From JAKFWI01 sp031399165 (GTDB lineage Bacteria; Pseudomonadota; Alphaproteobacteria; Caulobacterales; Aquidulcibacteraceae): DNA of 64,000 bases. Below are positions 52,557-60,808 of this stretch, piece by piece; position 1 is the stretch's first letter; each line of letters starts with the position of its first letter. The translations under genes and the position numbers were made by a program. The stretch lies in assembly GCA_031399165.1 (NCBI GenBank), contig JANNOO010000006.1, forward strand, positions 46,932 to 110,931. The letters run 5' to 3'. Below the pieces are notes generated by a model that saw only the letters and a program-made list of their open reading frames with translations, made no database searches and had not been told where the DNA came from.

Positions 52557-53117
52557 CTAGCAGACGGGTTTAGCCGGGGGCGCCGGGGCTGGTTTGGTCT
52601 GCTTGGGATTAAGAACGCCGCGGACCCTCTCGCCCGGCTTGGACGCGGGCGTAATGGTAGTGCGGCCAGCGCCGATCTGAAGTACGAGGCTTTCCCCGCG
52701 CAGTACGCCGTCGGCATTGGTCAGCACGACGTTGCCGGTGAGGGTCACGGCGTCAGTTGACGATTGGTAGACCGCCCGATCGCCGCGCGCGCGTTGATCA
52801 ATATCTGGGCGGACGAAAACCACCTCACCCTCGGCGATGATGTGATCGATATCGCCGCTGCCTAACCCAGCAGTCGCCGCGCCCGTAGGGCTGGGCTTGA
52901 AATACAATGTCAGCTTGTCGGCCTGCATGCGGGCGCAGCCCTGCGTCAGGTCAACATTGCCGGTCAGAATCATGACGCGGTTCTGATCCTGATACTCAAG
53001 ATTGTTTGCGCTGTAACTGAGCGGCCCGCCCCGCGCTGACAATTGCGCGTGCGCCGCCGGCAAGGCCGCCAGTAGAGCCGCCGCCGTTACGAAAAAGCTG
53101 GCAAACTTCGTCCTCAA
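52557..53117 (-). CDS. lptA: LPS transport periplasmic protein LptA
   Basis: A 186-residue OstA-family protein that bridges the LPS pathway across the periplasm. Signal peptide to about residue 24 (LPAAHAQ). The beta-jellyroll has SYSANNLEYQDQNRVMILTG, ARMQADKLTLYF and GNVVLTNADGVLRGE; a Pro/Lys-rich tail ends with Cys. The start is TTG overlapping the lptC stop as TTGA. Confidence 0.9.
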   Translation of the reverse strand: MRTKFASFFVTAAALLAALPAAHAQLSARGGPLSYSANNLEYQDQNRVMILTGNVDLTQGCARMQADKLTLYFKPSPTGAATAGLGSGDIDHIIAEGEVVFVRPDIDQRARGDRAVYQSSTDAVTLTGNVVLTNADGVLRGESLVLQIGAGRTTITPASKPGERVRGVLNPKQTKPAPAPPAKPVC

Positions 53118-53752
53118 TTTCCGGACCCCTTGATCGTCCCGCTCACACCGCCGGACATGCGCACTGTATCGCCGCTCACGCTAATCTCGAAATTCTTAGA
53201 TTTTACGTCACCGAACCGGCCGGCCCCGCTTAGCGTTTCAGCGCCGGAAGCCACGCTGGACCGGGCGTCTAAATGCGCCTTGGGTGTTGAGAACTCGTTG
53301 CCAGCGCCGTCGCTGAACACCACGCCCCCCCAAAGATCGACCGTCTGCTTTTCCGGATTGTATGTACCCTGGGGCGCCCGGACGTTCATACCGGCGCCAT
53401 TGGAATAGCTCGGCTTCTCGAGATCGACCGCTTGAGGGTTGTCCCTCCTTCGCAAGGCGCTCTCAGCGGTCAGGATGAACACGTTGTCGCCGCTGGCCCG
53501 GCCGGTGAAGCGCGGATTGAGCATGCGCGGCGAATTCACGGTCATCATCCGCTCGCCGATGAAGCTCGGCAGGCTTGAGCGCCACACCGCCGAGGCGATC
53601 ACGAGTACGCCCATGAACGCGGCCATGGCGATACAGAATATCCGCCAAACCCTGACCACGACCGAGCGCCGGCGCGCCTGCGCCAGCGTCAGCATCCGGC
53701 GCGGACTCCAGTTCATGTGCTCTGAATGGGGGGCGGATTGAGCGGCTGTCAT
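53114..53752 (-). CDS. lptC: LPS export bitopic protein LptC
   Basis: A 212-residue inner-membrane protein: one TM helix (RIFCIAMAAFMGVLVIASAVW, ~38-58) and a periplasmic jellyroll domain (VNSPRMLNPRFTGRASGDN, GTYNPEKQTVDLWGGVVF). It passes LPS from LptBFG to LptA. Position right before lptA fixes the assignment. Confidence 0.88.
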   Translation of the reverse strand: MTAAQSAPHSEHMNWSPRRMLTLAQARRRSVVVRVWRIFCIAMAAFMGVLVIASAVWRSSLPSFIGERMMTVNSPRMLNPRFTGRASGDNVFILTAESALRRRDNPQAVDLEKPSYSNGAGMNVRAPQGTYNPEKQTVDLWGGVVFSDGAGNEFSTPKAHLDARSSVASGAETLSGAGRFGDVKSKNFEISVSGDTVRMSGGVSGTIKGSGN

Positions 53753-53866
53753 GCGCGGCGCTGATCGGGTCTCCGCATTTGTGGATACTCTGCCCCTGAT
53801 AGGCGCCGATCCGGGGCGGAAGCAAGGCGACGGCCGCCCTCCACGCCGCCTCTTACCCTTGCCGCG

Positions 53867-54520
53867 TCAGGAATGGGCGAAGATATCGACCTCTTCCCAG
53901 CCAGCGAGGTCCAGCGCGGCGCGGGTCGGCAGGAAGGCGAAGCACGAGTGCGCAAGCGGCGCGCGCCCTTCCCGGACCAGCATCACATCCAGCTTTTCGC
54001 GTATCGCGTGCAGATAAACGACGTCCATCGCCGCATAGGCGAGCTGTGAATCGGAAATCTCATCCGCGCCCCAATCAGAACTTTGCTGCTCCTTGGACAG
54101 ATCCCGGCCGATCAGATCTTTCACCAATTCCTTCAGCCCGTGCCGGTCCGTGTACGTGCGCACGAGCTTGGACGCGATTTTCGTGCAATAAACGGGAGCG
54201 CAAACAACTCCCAGATCGCGGGCGATCATCGCCACATCAAACCGGGCGAAGTGGAAAATTTTCTCAACCTGCGGATCGCCGAGCAGCGCTTTCAGGCGGG
54301 GCGCATCATAGGTTTTCCGATCGAGCTGCACGACATGAACATCGCCCAGGCCATCGGTAAGCTGCACGAGACACAGCTTGTCGCGAACGAGCGAGAGGCC
54401 AAGCGTTTCAGTGTCAACGGCGATCACAGGGCCAATGCTGATCTCGGCCGGCAGATCGCCGCGATGCAGATGGACCGCCAGGTTGCGGCCCTCGACGGTA
54501 AGACTTTGGCGGCGGCTCAC
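53867..54520 (-). CDS. rnd: Ribonuclease D-type 3'-5' exonuclease (short form)
   Basis: A 217-residue DEDDy exonuclease. Catalytic residues D36 and E38 (VDTETLGLS), D95 (FHFARFD) and the final YAAMD block (Y162, D166) are present. It lacks HRDC domains, like many alphaproteobacterial short RNase D proteins that trim tRNA or structured RNA ends. Upstream of lptC on the same strand. Confidence 0.87.
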   Translation of the reverse strand: MSRRQSLTVEGRNLAVHLHRGDLPAEISIGPVIAVDTETLGLSLVRDKLCLVQLTDGLGDVHVVQLDRKTYDAPRLKALLGDPQVEKIFHFARFDVAMIARDLGVVCAPVYCTKIASKLVRTYTDRHGLKELVKDLIGRDLSKEQQSSDWGADEISDSQLAYAAMDVVYLHAIREKLDVMLVREGRAPLAHSCFAFLPTRAALDLAGWEEVDIFAHS

Positions 54521-54594
54521 GCGATTCCTCCGGCCCCTCGGGCGGGGGTGGAACCGGGCGTAGGTAGGCGCGCGCGCGCCGTCAATCCTGCGCG

Positions 54595-55221
54595 CTAGCG
54601 GCGGACGGTGCGGCGCGGCGGCGTAACGGGCTTTGGCGGCGGTGGCGGCGGGGCGATGCGCACCGGCAGGGCCGTTGTAGATACCACCTTCCAGGTCCGG
54701 CTGGAGTCCTTGCGCCAGACGGTGACGTAACGGCCCTGAACGGCCTCGGCGCCGCGCAGAACCTGCACATAGCGCCCCGTAGTCGATCCATAATCGCCCG
54801 ACGAACCCATCGAGGCCTTTTCCGGCACCCAGAACAGCTGGCCGGCGTTGCCGGCAGGCTTCAGGCCGACGCGGATTTGTTCAATGCCGACAAAAGCGCC
54901 GCTGGGCGTGAGAACCATCGCGTCCAGCTCCGCAACGTCGGCAATGCCTGAACCAAGGCCCCGATCCTGCACCGCCACCGCGAGGGCGCGATCAGCTTCG
55001 AGCAGCGCCTGATCGGCTGAATCCATGCGGGGGGTAAAGGGGGTAAAGATTGGCGCGGGCGCAGCGGCGGATGGCCCGGTTGTAACTGGCGGCAGGGGGG
55101 CCGACGAAATCGGGGTGTAGGCGCCCGGGCGGGTGTTGGACGGCGCATTGGGGGTCAGAAAGCCGCTTTGGCACCCGGCCAGAGCCGCAGTCATCGCGAT
55201 AAGCGCCAAAACCCGTTTCAT
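54595..55221 (-). CDS. Lipoprotein with NTF2-like (SnoaL/DUF4440-type) domain
   Basis: A 208-residue lipoprotein: lipobox TAALAGC with Cys17, Pro-rich linker to ~65, then an NTF2-like cone domain (DSADQALLEADRALAVAVQD start; YVTVWRKDSSRTWKVV end) with a Pro/Arg tail. Domain type is inferred from the helix-strand pattern and the WRKDSSRTWKVV block, so the function is unknown. Confidence 0.68.
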   Translation of the reverse strand: MKRVLALIAMTAALAGCQSGFLTPNAPSNTRPGAYTPISSAPLPPVTTGPSAAAPAPIFTPFTPRMDSADQALLEADRALAVAVQDRGLGSGIADVAELDAMVLTPSGAFVGIEQIRVGLKPAGNAGQLFWVPEKASMGSSGDYGSTTGRYVQVLRGAEAVQGRYVTVWRKDSSRTWKVVSTTALPVRIAPPPPPPKPVTPPRRTVRR

Positions 55222-55358
55222 AGCCGTCCCCTTGCCATTCTGGCCGTCGCCGCAAGCTCCCCCATACTCCTGGTCAGGGGCCTGCTTAACAATCGTTAAC
55301 AGTTCTAGGGGGAAAGGCTCAAGAGCCGGACGCCCCAGGCGCGCCTGCCGCCTAAGCT

Positions 55359-55970
55359 TCAGGCATTGAGATCGATGACGCCGGCGGCGATCGCCTGCAG
55401 CGTTTCCACGTAAAGAGGCCCCTCGGCGGCGCGCACCCTGGCGCGCAGCGCCGCCAGATCGTCATCCGGCTCCACGGCCACCTCACGCTGCGCCAGGACG
55501 CGCCCGTGATCGTAAACGTCGTCAACCAGATGCACGCTGGCGCCAGACACTTTTTCCCCTGCCGCCAAAACCGCCTCGTGGACGAAATCGCCATACATCC
55601 CCTGCCCGCCGAATTTCGGCAGCAGCGCGGGATGGATATTGAGGACGCGGCGGGGATACCGCTTTAGGGTTTCGGGCCCGACTAAACGCATATAGCCGGA
55701 CATCACGATCAGCGCCGCGCCCGCGCGCGACAACGCGTCCGCCATCGCCGCATCCAGCGCCTCTTCGCCGCCAGCGCGTTTGGCGTTCAGCGTAATGCTG
55801 GGCACGCCGTGCGCCGCTGCCGCGTCATGGGCCTCTGCTTTCGCATTGTTGGAAATCATCAACACGCCTTCAGCGGAAAGCGCCCCGGCCTCCACGGCCT
55901 GCAGCACGGCGCGCATGCCGCTGCCGCCGTGCGAGGCGAGAAACCCCAATCTCAAAGGCGTTTCAATCAT
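55359..55970 (-). CDS. purN: Phosphoribosylglycinamide formyltransferase
   Basis: A 203-residue GAR transformylase in purine synthesis. The phosphate loop is LASHGGSGM, the catalytic block is VLNIHPALLPKFGGQGMYG with the Asn/His, followed by VSGASVHLVDDVYDHG and the active Asp. The usual S in SLLP reads ALLP. No purM is adjacent. Its start overlaps the GFA gene end by 4 bp. Confidence 0.9.
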   Translation of the reverse strand: MIETPLRLGFLASHGGSGMRAVLQAVEAGALSAEGVLMISNNAKAEAHDAAAAHGVPSITLNAKRAGGEEALDAAMADALSRAGAALIVMSGYMRLVGPETLKRYPRRVLNIHPALLPKFGGQGMYGDFVHEAVLAAGEKVSGASVHLVDDVYDHGRVLAQREVAVEPDDDLAALRARVRAAEGPLYVETLQAIAAGVIDLNA

Positions 55971-56443
55971 CCGTAAATGCGCTTGAACGCGGCGATCATA
56001 CCCTCACGATCAGCAGGCTGGCCCTCCAGCGTGAGCGCGTCCGCGGAGAACGTTTCGCGCCGCGCCGCGCGCGCGGTCCAGATATGCGCGGTGGGAATCG
56101 CCCAGGAGGAATCGTCAAGCGTGCCAGCGGCGAACAGAATGTATTGTGGGCCGAGCTGCGGCACATGCCACAGCCGCGTTCCACATTGGGCGCAGCGATG
56201 GATTGCCACCACCCGGCCGCTATCGGCGGTTTTTTGAAATGCATGCGTTTCGCCCTGGTGCGAAAAATCCGCGCTTAGCGCGGTGATCATCAGAAGGTGT
56301 GTCGCGCCAGATAGCTTTTTGCAGTCATCGCAATGGCACGCGTTGATCGACACAGGGCGCGACGCAAGGCTGTATCGCACCGCGCCGCACAGGCAGCCGC
56401 CCGTATAGGGCGGTTCGGGAATCGGCGGACGCACATAAGGCAT
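55967..56443 (-). CDS. GFA-family (glutathione-dependent formaldehyde-activating-like) protein
   Basis: A 158-residue zinc protein. The CENP-V/GFA pattern is GGCLCGAVRY, then CHCDDCKKLSG, and RCAQCGTRLW; these Cys ligands bind two zinc ions. Members act on or carry small thiols; true formaldehyde activity is doubtful for most. Overlaps purN by 4 bp. Confidence 0.85.
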   Translation of the reverse strand: MPYVRPPIPEPPYTGGCLCGAVRYSLASRPVSINACHCDDCKKLSGATHLLMITALSADFSHQGETHAFQKTADSGRVVAIHRCAQCGTRLWHVPQLGPQYILFAAGTLDDSSWAIPTAHIWTARAARRETFSADALTLEGQPADREGMIAAFKRIYG

Positions 56444-56498
56444 GGCCGGCTGATGGCATATTTCGCGGCGACGGGACAGCCGGCTGCGCTTGTTCGGT

Positions 56499-56717
56499 CT
56501 AGTTAGGCAGACGATTCAAATCGCCCGGCGTCAAAACCGTGAGCTTTCCATCCTTGTCGCAACGGATCAAAACACGCGGCGCTTTGGGCGAGGCGTCAAA
56601 TAACTGACCTGCAAGGCCAAACTGACACGTCGCTTTACGCAGCACCCAGCCGGTCGCCCGGCGCGCTCCCTTGCGCCACATCACATGATCGCCGGACGAA
56701 ATCTCCTTGCCGCGCAT
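56499..56717 (-). CDS. DUF2945-like small protein
   Basis: A 72-residue protein beginning MRGKEISSGDHVMWRKGARRATGW. The GDHVxW...ATGxV pattern and APRVLIRCDKDGKLTVLTP resemble the Tudor-like DUF2945 domain. ATG 56717 is preferred to an upstream start because AAGGAA precedes it and the domain begins there. Function unknown. Confidence 0.62.
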   Translation of the reverse strand: MRGKEISSGDHVMWRKGARRATGWVLRKATCQFGLAGQLFDASPKAPRVLIRCDKDGKLTVLTPGDLNRLPN

Positions 56718-56844
56718 CGTCGCAAATTCCTTCTTCGCACTGCGGAAAAGCAACGAAGCAGATGCGAAAAAAGTTCCGCGCGCATTGGGCTTTCACCCTA
56801 CGCGTGCATATCAGGCGTTGATCTCACAAGCTCAGAACTGGGCC

Positions 56845-57033
56845 TTATTCGGCGGCCGTCTTTTTGGCGCGCTGCCGCGCCGCCGCTCGCTCGAACCATT
56901 CCTTCGGAACCGGCTGCGCATCCGGATCGGCCAACGCCGCCGCCTCGACTTCTTCGTCGGTCATCGCGTCGATGCGCACCCAATCAGTCTTGAGGGCCTC
57001 GGAGCGTGGCTTCGAATCTTTGGACTTCGGCAC
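56845..57033 (-). CDS. brnA: BrnA-type antitoxin
   Basis: A 62-residue antitoxin. GTG 57033 gives MPKSKDSKPRSEALKTDWVR; the family segment MTDEEVEAAALADPDAQPVP (residues ~24-43) is typical of BrnA (COG3514-like). The C-terminus is a short DNA-binding or toxin-binding helix rich in Arg, Lys and Ala. Overlaps the end of brnT by 50 bp, so translation is coupled. Confidence 0.82.
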   Translation of the reverse strand: MPKSKDSKPRSEALKTDWVRIDAMTDEEVEAAALADPDAQPVPKEWFERAAARQRAKKTAAE

Positions 57034-57283
57034 GAGTAGCCCTGCGTAACGAAATGATACGGCGACGATCGCCGCGCCACGTATAGACGCAGCATACCAC
57101 AATTTGGCCAAAACGGGCGAATGCGATCAGCCGCTCTTCGCCATAGTTAAAGCGAAGGTCCAATTCTTCAATAAAATCGGCAGCCTCGAACACCCTCGGG
57201 GCGTCCCCAAAGGCGAATCCATGGGCTGCCAGATTCTGGCGCTCCTTGTCGTCATCCCACTCGAAATTGCCGTCTACTATCAT
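56984..57283 (-). CDS. brnT: BrnT-type ribonuclease toxin
   Basis: A 99-residue RelE-fold toxin. FEWDDDKERQNLAAHGFAFG and VCCVYTWRGDRRRIISLRRA are the usual BrnT blocks. Cleaves RNA when not bound by BrnA. First gene of a two-gene operon, leftward, 140 bp downstream of ilvC. Confidence 0.88.
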   Translation of the reverse strand: MIVDGNFEWDDDKERQNLAAHGFAFGDAPRVFEAADFIEELDLRFNYGEERLIAFARFGQIVVCCVYTWRGDRRRIISLRRATRAEVQRFEATLRGPQD

Positions 57284-57352
57284 CGGGGCTCGCCGCCCAA
57301 GCTGAGCGGTCCTCTAAGCAACCAACCAATGTCAGTAGCCAGCCCCCTGGCC

Positions 57353-57389
57353 ACCTCTGACTTGAGCACCAAACAAGTGCGTCAGAGGT
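57353..57389. other. Inverted repeat between ilvC and brnT
   Basis: Perfect 9-bp arms ACCTCTGAC (57353-57361) and GTCAGAGGT (57381-57389) with an internal CTTG/CAAG pair. No U run. Either a weak ilvC terminator or the BrnA operator in front of brnT. Confidence 0.45.
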
Positions 57390-57425
57390 CTATTGAGGTT
57401 GCGTGATTCGACCCTCGCGTAAACG

Positions 57426-58445
57426 TTAATTCCGCTCTTTATCGACCAGCTTGTTCTTGCCGATCCAGGGCATCATCGCACGCAATTGCGCGCCCACTTC
57501 CTCGATCGGATGCTCGGCGCTGCGTTTGCGCATCGCCTTGAATGAGGCCTGCCCGACCTTGTTTTCCAGCATCCAGTCGCGCGTGAACCGGCCGGACTGG
57601 ATATCGTCCAGCACGCGCTTCATTTCTGCTTTCGTCTCCGGCGTGATGATGCGCGGGCCGGTGACGTATTCGCCGTACTCGGCCGTGTTGGAGATCGAGT
57701 AATTCATGTTGGCGATGCCGCCTTCATAGATCAGGTCCACGATCAGCTTCACTTCGTGCAGGCATTCGAAATACGCCATCTCCGGCGGGTAGCCGGCCTC
57801 CGTCAGCGTTTCGAATCCAGCGCGGATCAGTTCCACCACACCGCCGCACAGCACCGCCTGCTCACCGAACAGATCGGTTTCGCATTCATCGCGGAACGTG
57901 GTTTCGATAATCCCCGCGCGGCCGCCGCCAACACCGGAAGCCCACGCCAGCGCGGTTTCCAGCGCCTTTCCCGAGCCGTTCTGATGCACCGCCACGAGAC
58001 ACGGGACGCCGCCGCCTTTCAGATACTCACCGCGCACCGTGTGGCCAGGCCCCTTCGGCGCGACCATGCCCACATCGACTTCCGCCGGCGGGGCGATCAG
58101 ATTGAAATGCACGTTGAGGCCGTGGCCAAACAGCAGCGTCTTGCCCGCCTTCATGTGAGGCGCGATGTCAGCGTTGTAGATATCGGCCTGCACTTCGTCC
58201 GGCGCCAGGATCATGATCACATCGGCGTATTCCGCAGCGTCAGCCACTGAAGCGACCTTCAGCTTTTCGGCTTGCGCCTTCTTTGCACTGGCTGAACCGG
58301 CTTTCAGTGCAACGGTAACGTCTTTCACGCCGGAATCGCGCAAGTTCAGCGCATGCGCGTGGCCCTGGGAACCATAACCAACGATCGCGATCTTCTTGTC
58401 GGCGATCAAACCCAGATCAGCGTCGCGATCATAATAAACACGCAT
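57426..58445 (-). CDS. ilvC: Ketol-acid reductoisomerase
   Basis: A 339-residue class I enzyme of valine and isoleucine synthesis. NADPH site GYGSQGHAHALNLRDSG, PKGPGHTVRGEY, and the metal-binding FRDECETDLFGEQAVL are complete. TetR and VOC genes lie between it and ilvH, and no ilvB or ilvI is in the window. Confidence 0.97.
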   Translation of the reverse strand: MRVYYDRDADLGLIADKKIAIVGYGSQGHAHALNLRDSGVKDVTVALKAGSASAKKAQAEKLKVASVADAAEYADVIMILAPDEVQADIYNADIAPHMKAGKTLLFGHGLNVHFNLIAPPAEVDVGMVAPKGPGHTVRGEYLKGGGVPCLVAVHQNGSGKALETALAWASGVGGGRAGIIETTFRDECETDLFGEQAVLCGGVVELIRAGFETLTEAGYPPEMAYFECLHEVKLIVDLIYEGGIANMNYSISNTAEYGEYVTGPRIITPETKAEMKRVLDDIQSGRFTRDWMLENKVGQASFKAMRKRSAEHPIEEVGAQLRAMMPWIGKNKLVDKERN

Positions 58446-58465
58446 GGCTTTGCTCCCGTTCTTCG

Positions 58466-59116
58466 TTACGTCCGGCGCGACTTGGCCGGTTCAAAAAGCT
58501 TCATGAATTGATCGACGGCGCGCGCCGCCTCGCCCGCCACGCCCGCGCGGGTTAGTTTGAGCCGCTCGCCCAGCAGCAATCTTATATGCACGTCGCGCGC
58601 GATCAGACCGAATAAGGTGCGGAACGCTTCTTCTGCATCTTCGAAAGTCAAAATCCCCGCCGCGCGCGCCGCCTCCAGCACCGGCTTCAATCGCTGGCCG
58701 AGTGCAAAGCGCCCGTGGTCGAGCACGACATCGCCGAGTTCGGCGCCATCCTCGCCGGCATGGCCAATCGCCAGCCGGTTCAGCGCCAGCGAGCGTTCGC
58801 TAGCGACGACACGCAGCCAGTCTTCAGCGAATTGACGCAGCCTTCCGGTAAGCTCTTGGCGGTCAATGACGCCGGCAATCGGTTCGACGCGCACCTGCGC
58901 CGCTTGCCAGCGCACGATGGCCGCCAGCATCCCGTCGCGCCCGCCGAACCATTTGTAGAGAGTTTCCTTCGAGCAATTCGCCTCGGCGGCGACCGCGCTC
59001 ATTGTCAGGCGTCCGCCATCGCGCACCAGCACGCCAAGCGCCGCCTCCAGCACCTCGCGCTGGCGCGCGCTGCGTTCCTCGGCTCCCGGCTGTCTCTGCA
59101 AACTCTTCAACACGCG
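58466..59116 (-). CDS. TetR-family transcriptional regulator
   Basis: A 216-residue repressor. The start GTG 59116 excludes an N-terminal extension that reads through the dyad just upstream. The HTH is in LTMSAVAAEANCSKETLYKWFGGRDGM, and the C-terminal TetR ligand domain follows. The dyad 59120-59134 is presumably its own operator. Ligand unknown. Confidence 0.85.
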   Translation of the reverse strand, partial: RVLKSLQRQPGAEERSARQREVLEAALGVLVRDGGRLTMSAVAAEANCSKETLYKWFGGRDGMLAAIVRWQAAQVRVEPIAGVIDRQELTGRLRQFAEDWLRVVASERSLALNRLAIGHAGEDGAELGDVVLDHGRFALGQRLKPVLEAARAAGILTFEDAEEAFRTLFGLIARDVHIRLLLGERLKLTRAGVAGEAARAVDQFMKLFEPAKSRRT

Positions 59117-59119
59117 CGT

Positions 59120-59134
59120 ACCGTACGTTACGGT
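59120..59134. promoter_or_regulatory. Dyad operator upstream of the TetR gene
   Basis: ACCGTA / TACGGT inverted half-sites with a 3-bp centre, touching the start of the regulator gene. Symmetry and place are typical of TetR autoregulation; it may also control the VOC gene 96 bp away. Confidence 0.6.
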
Positions 59135-59229
59135 TCGCTTGATAGGCGGTCCCCGCCGCCGCGTCAACACCGATCTGCTGGCGATGGCAAGCCGCGTCCT
59201 GTAGTTTCGAGTCTGAACAGGAGACCGAC

Positions 59230-59595
59230 ATGCTTGGTTATGTGACGATGGGGACGAACGATCTGGAGCGCGCGGGAAAGTTCTATGATGCGATCGCGTC
59301 CGAGCTCGGCGTATCGCGCATGATGGCGAGCGAGCAATTTATTGCGTGGGGCGCGCCGGACAAGGCGGGCTTCGGCATCGCCAAACCATTCGACGGCAAG
59401 CCGGCCTGCGTCGGCAATGGCTGCATGGCGGCGTTCGCGGCCAAGGACCGCGCGCAGGTCGACCGCGTCTACAATCTCGCGCTCTCGATGGGCGGCACGG
59501 ACGAAGGCGCCCCCGGCGAACGCTGGAACGGCTTCTACGCCGCCTATTTCCGCGATCTCGACGGCAACAAGCTCAACGCGTTTATTATGGGCTAA
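59230..59595 (+). CDS. VOC (glyoxalase/bleomycin-resistance) family protein
   Basis: A 121-residue single-module VOC protein with the paired beta-alpha-beta-beta-beta halves: MLGYVTMGTNDLERAGKFYD and YAAYFRDLDGNKLNAFIM. AGGAG lies 6 nt before the ATG. Metal sites are partly kept (E112-type position replaced by N), so enzymatic activity is unsure. Divergent from the TetR gene, with the operator between, so likely its target. Confidence 0.8.
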   Translation: MLGYVTMGTNDLERAGKFYDAIASELGVSRMMASEQFIAWGAPDKAGFGIAKPFDGKPACVGNGCMAAFAAKDRAQVDRVYNLALSMGGTDEGAPGERWNGFYAAYFRDLDGNKLNAFIMG

Positions 59596-60110
59596 GTCGG
59601 CTCCGGCCCGCGGCGCGTGCTCAGCACGCCAGTCCGGCTGACTTCCACCAAGCCCAGCGGGCGCATCAGTTCGAGGAAGCCGTCGATCTTGCTCGACGCG
59701 CCGGTGAGTTCGAGGATCAGGCTTTCGAGCGTTGTATCGATCACCTTGGCGCGGAAGATTTCGGCCATGCGCAAGGCTTCGATCCGATCGGCGCCTTTGC
59801 CGCGCACCTTGATCAGCGCCAGTTCGCGCTCAACGCCCGCGGGATCCTGCGTCACGTCGATGATCTTGTGCACTGAGACGATGCGCTCAAGCTGGGCCTT
59901 GATCTGATCGAGGATCACCGCCTGGCCTGAGGTTACAATGGTGATGCGCGAGGTATGCGCGGCGCGATCCGTCTCGGCGACCGTGAGGCTTTCGATATTG
60001 TAGCCACGCGCGGAAAACATGCCGACGACGCGGGCGAGCACGCCCGGCTCGTTATCGACGATGACGGCGAGCGTGCGGCGCTCGATAGGCTGATCAACTC
60101 TGGGCGGCAT
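59592..60110 (-). CDS. ilvH: Acetolactate synthase small (regulatory) subunit
   Basis: A 172-residue ACT-domain regulatory subunit (LAVIVDNEPGVLARVVGMFS, RGYNIESLTVAETD) controlling feedback by valine, with a C-terminal IlvH domain (ELALIKVR). The catalytic subunit gene is not next to it, at least not in this window. Confidence 0.95.
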   Translation of the reverse strand: MPPRVDQPIERRTLAVIVDNEPGVLARVVGMFSARGYNIESLTVAETDRAAHTSRITIVTSGQAVILDQIKAQLERIVSVHKIIDVTQDPAGVERELALIKVRGKGADRIEALRMAEIFRAKVIDTTLESLILELTGASSKIDGFLELMRPLGLVEVSRTGVLSTRRGPEPT

Positions 60111-60153
60111 GGGATGCGCGTAGCCGATTCAAATTCCGGACGCCAGAAATAAC

Positions 60154-60795
60154 CTAGTAGCTCTTTTCGTATTTCCGGAACGACCAGTACGAGTCCCCGC
60201 CGTCATAGACGCACTTCCATCCCTGCGCCTTCAGCACCGGGCGGATCATGCGGTTGAACCAGCCATGGCCGAACGCGACGACGTTTTCGCCGCGCAGCGC
60301 CCTCGCTGTCAGCGTCGCGGCGGCGGCTTCCGCGCGCAACTCGGCCATCTGGCGCGATTCCTTGCCGGCATGTCGGCCCAGCCACCACGCCGACCGCGCC
60401 CAGACGCCCCAGGCGCGCGGGCTGCGCCGGCCCCAGACCGGCGGCGGCGGCAACGGCGCTTCGACAAAAACCGCATCCTCAATGATCGCCCTGTCGCCGA
60501 AGACGGCTCGCGCTGTCGCCAAGGCGCGCGGCAGCGTGGATGCAAACACGGTGTCAGCGGTGCGTGTGGCTTTGAGCAGCGCGTCCGGCGGCGTTTCGCC
60601 ATCGGCCAGACCCGCGCGGTCGTAGCCGGCCCACCAGTCGACATATTCGGTATTGGTTATTTTCACGGAGCGGTCAGCCGCCGGCAGTCCATGACGGACA
60701 AGCACGATCGAGCCGGGTTTCACCGGCAGGTCTTCCGGCTTGCCCGCAAGCGCCTGATCCATCCCCCCGGCCCCCGCAGCCGTCCCGTCTGCCAT
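60154..60795 (-). CDS. Histidine phosphatase superfamily protein
   Basis: A ~213-residue phosphatase. ATG 60795 is chosen as the first start after the HDAC-like stop; the frame extends further up only as overlap. VLVRHGLPAADRS carries the phospho-His motif RHG, and GHGWFNRMI the second His. Substrate unknown; probably a phosphoglycerate-mutase- or SixA-like enzyme. Confidence 0.78.
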   Translation of the reverse strand: MADGTAAGAGGMDQALAGKPEDLPVKPGSIVLVRHGLPAADRSVKITNTEYVDWWAGYDRAGLADGETPPDALLKATRTADTVFASTLPRALATARAVFGDRAIIEDAVFVEAPLPPPPVWGRRSPRAWGVWARSAWWLGRHAGKESRQMAELRAEAAAATLTARALRGENVVAFGHGWFNRMIRPVLKAQGWKCVYDGGDSYWSFRKYEKSY

Positions 60796-60808
60796 CCCTT
60801 GGGCCGGG

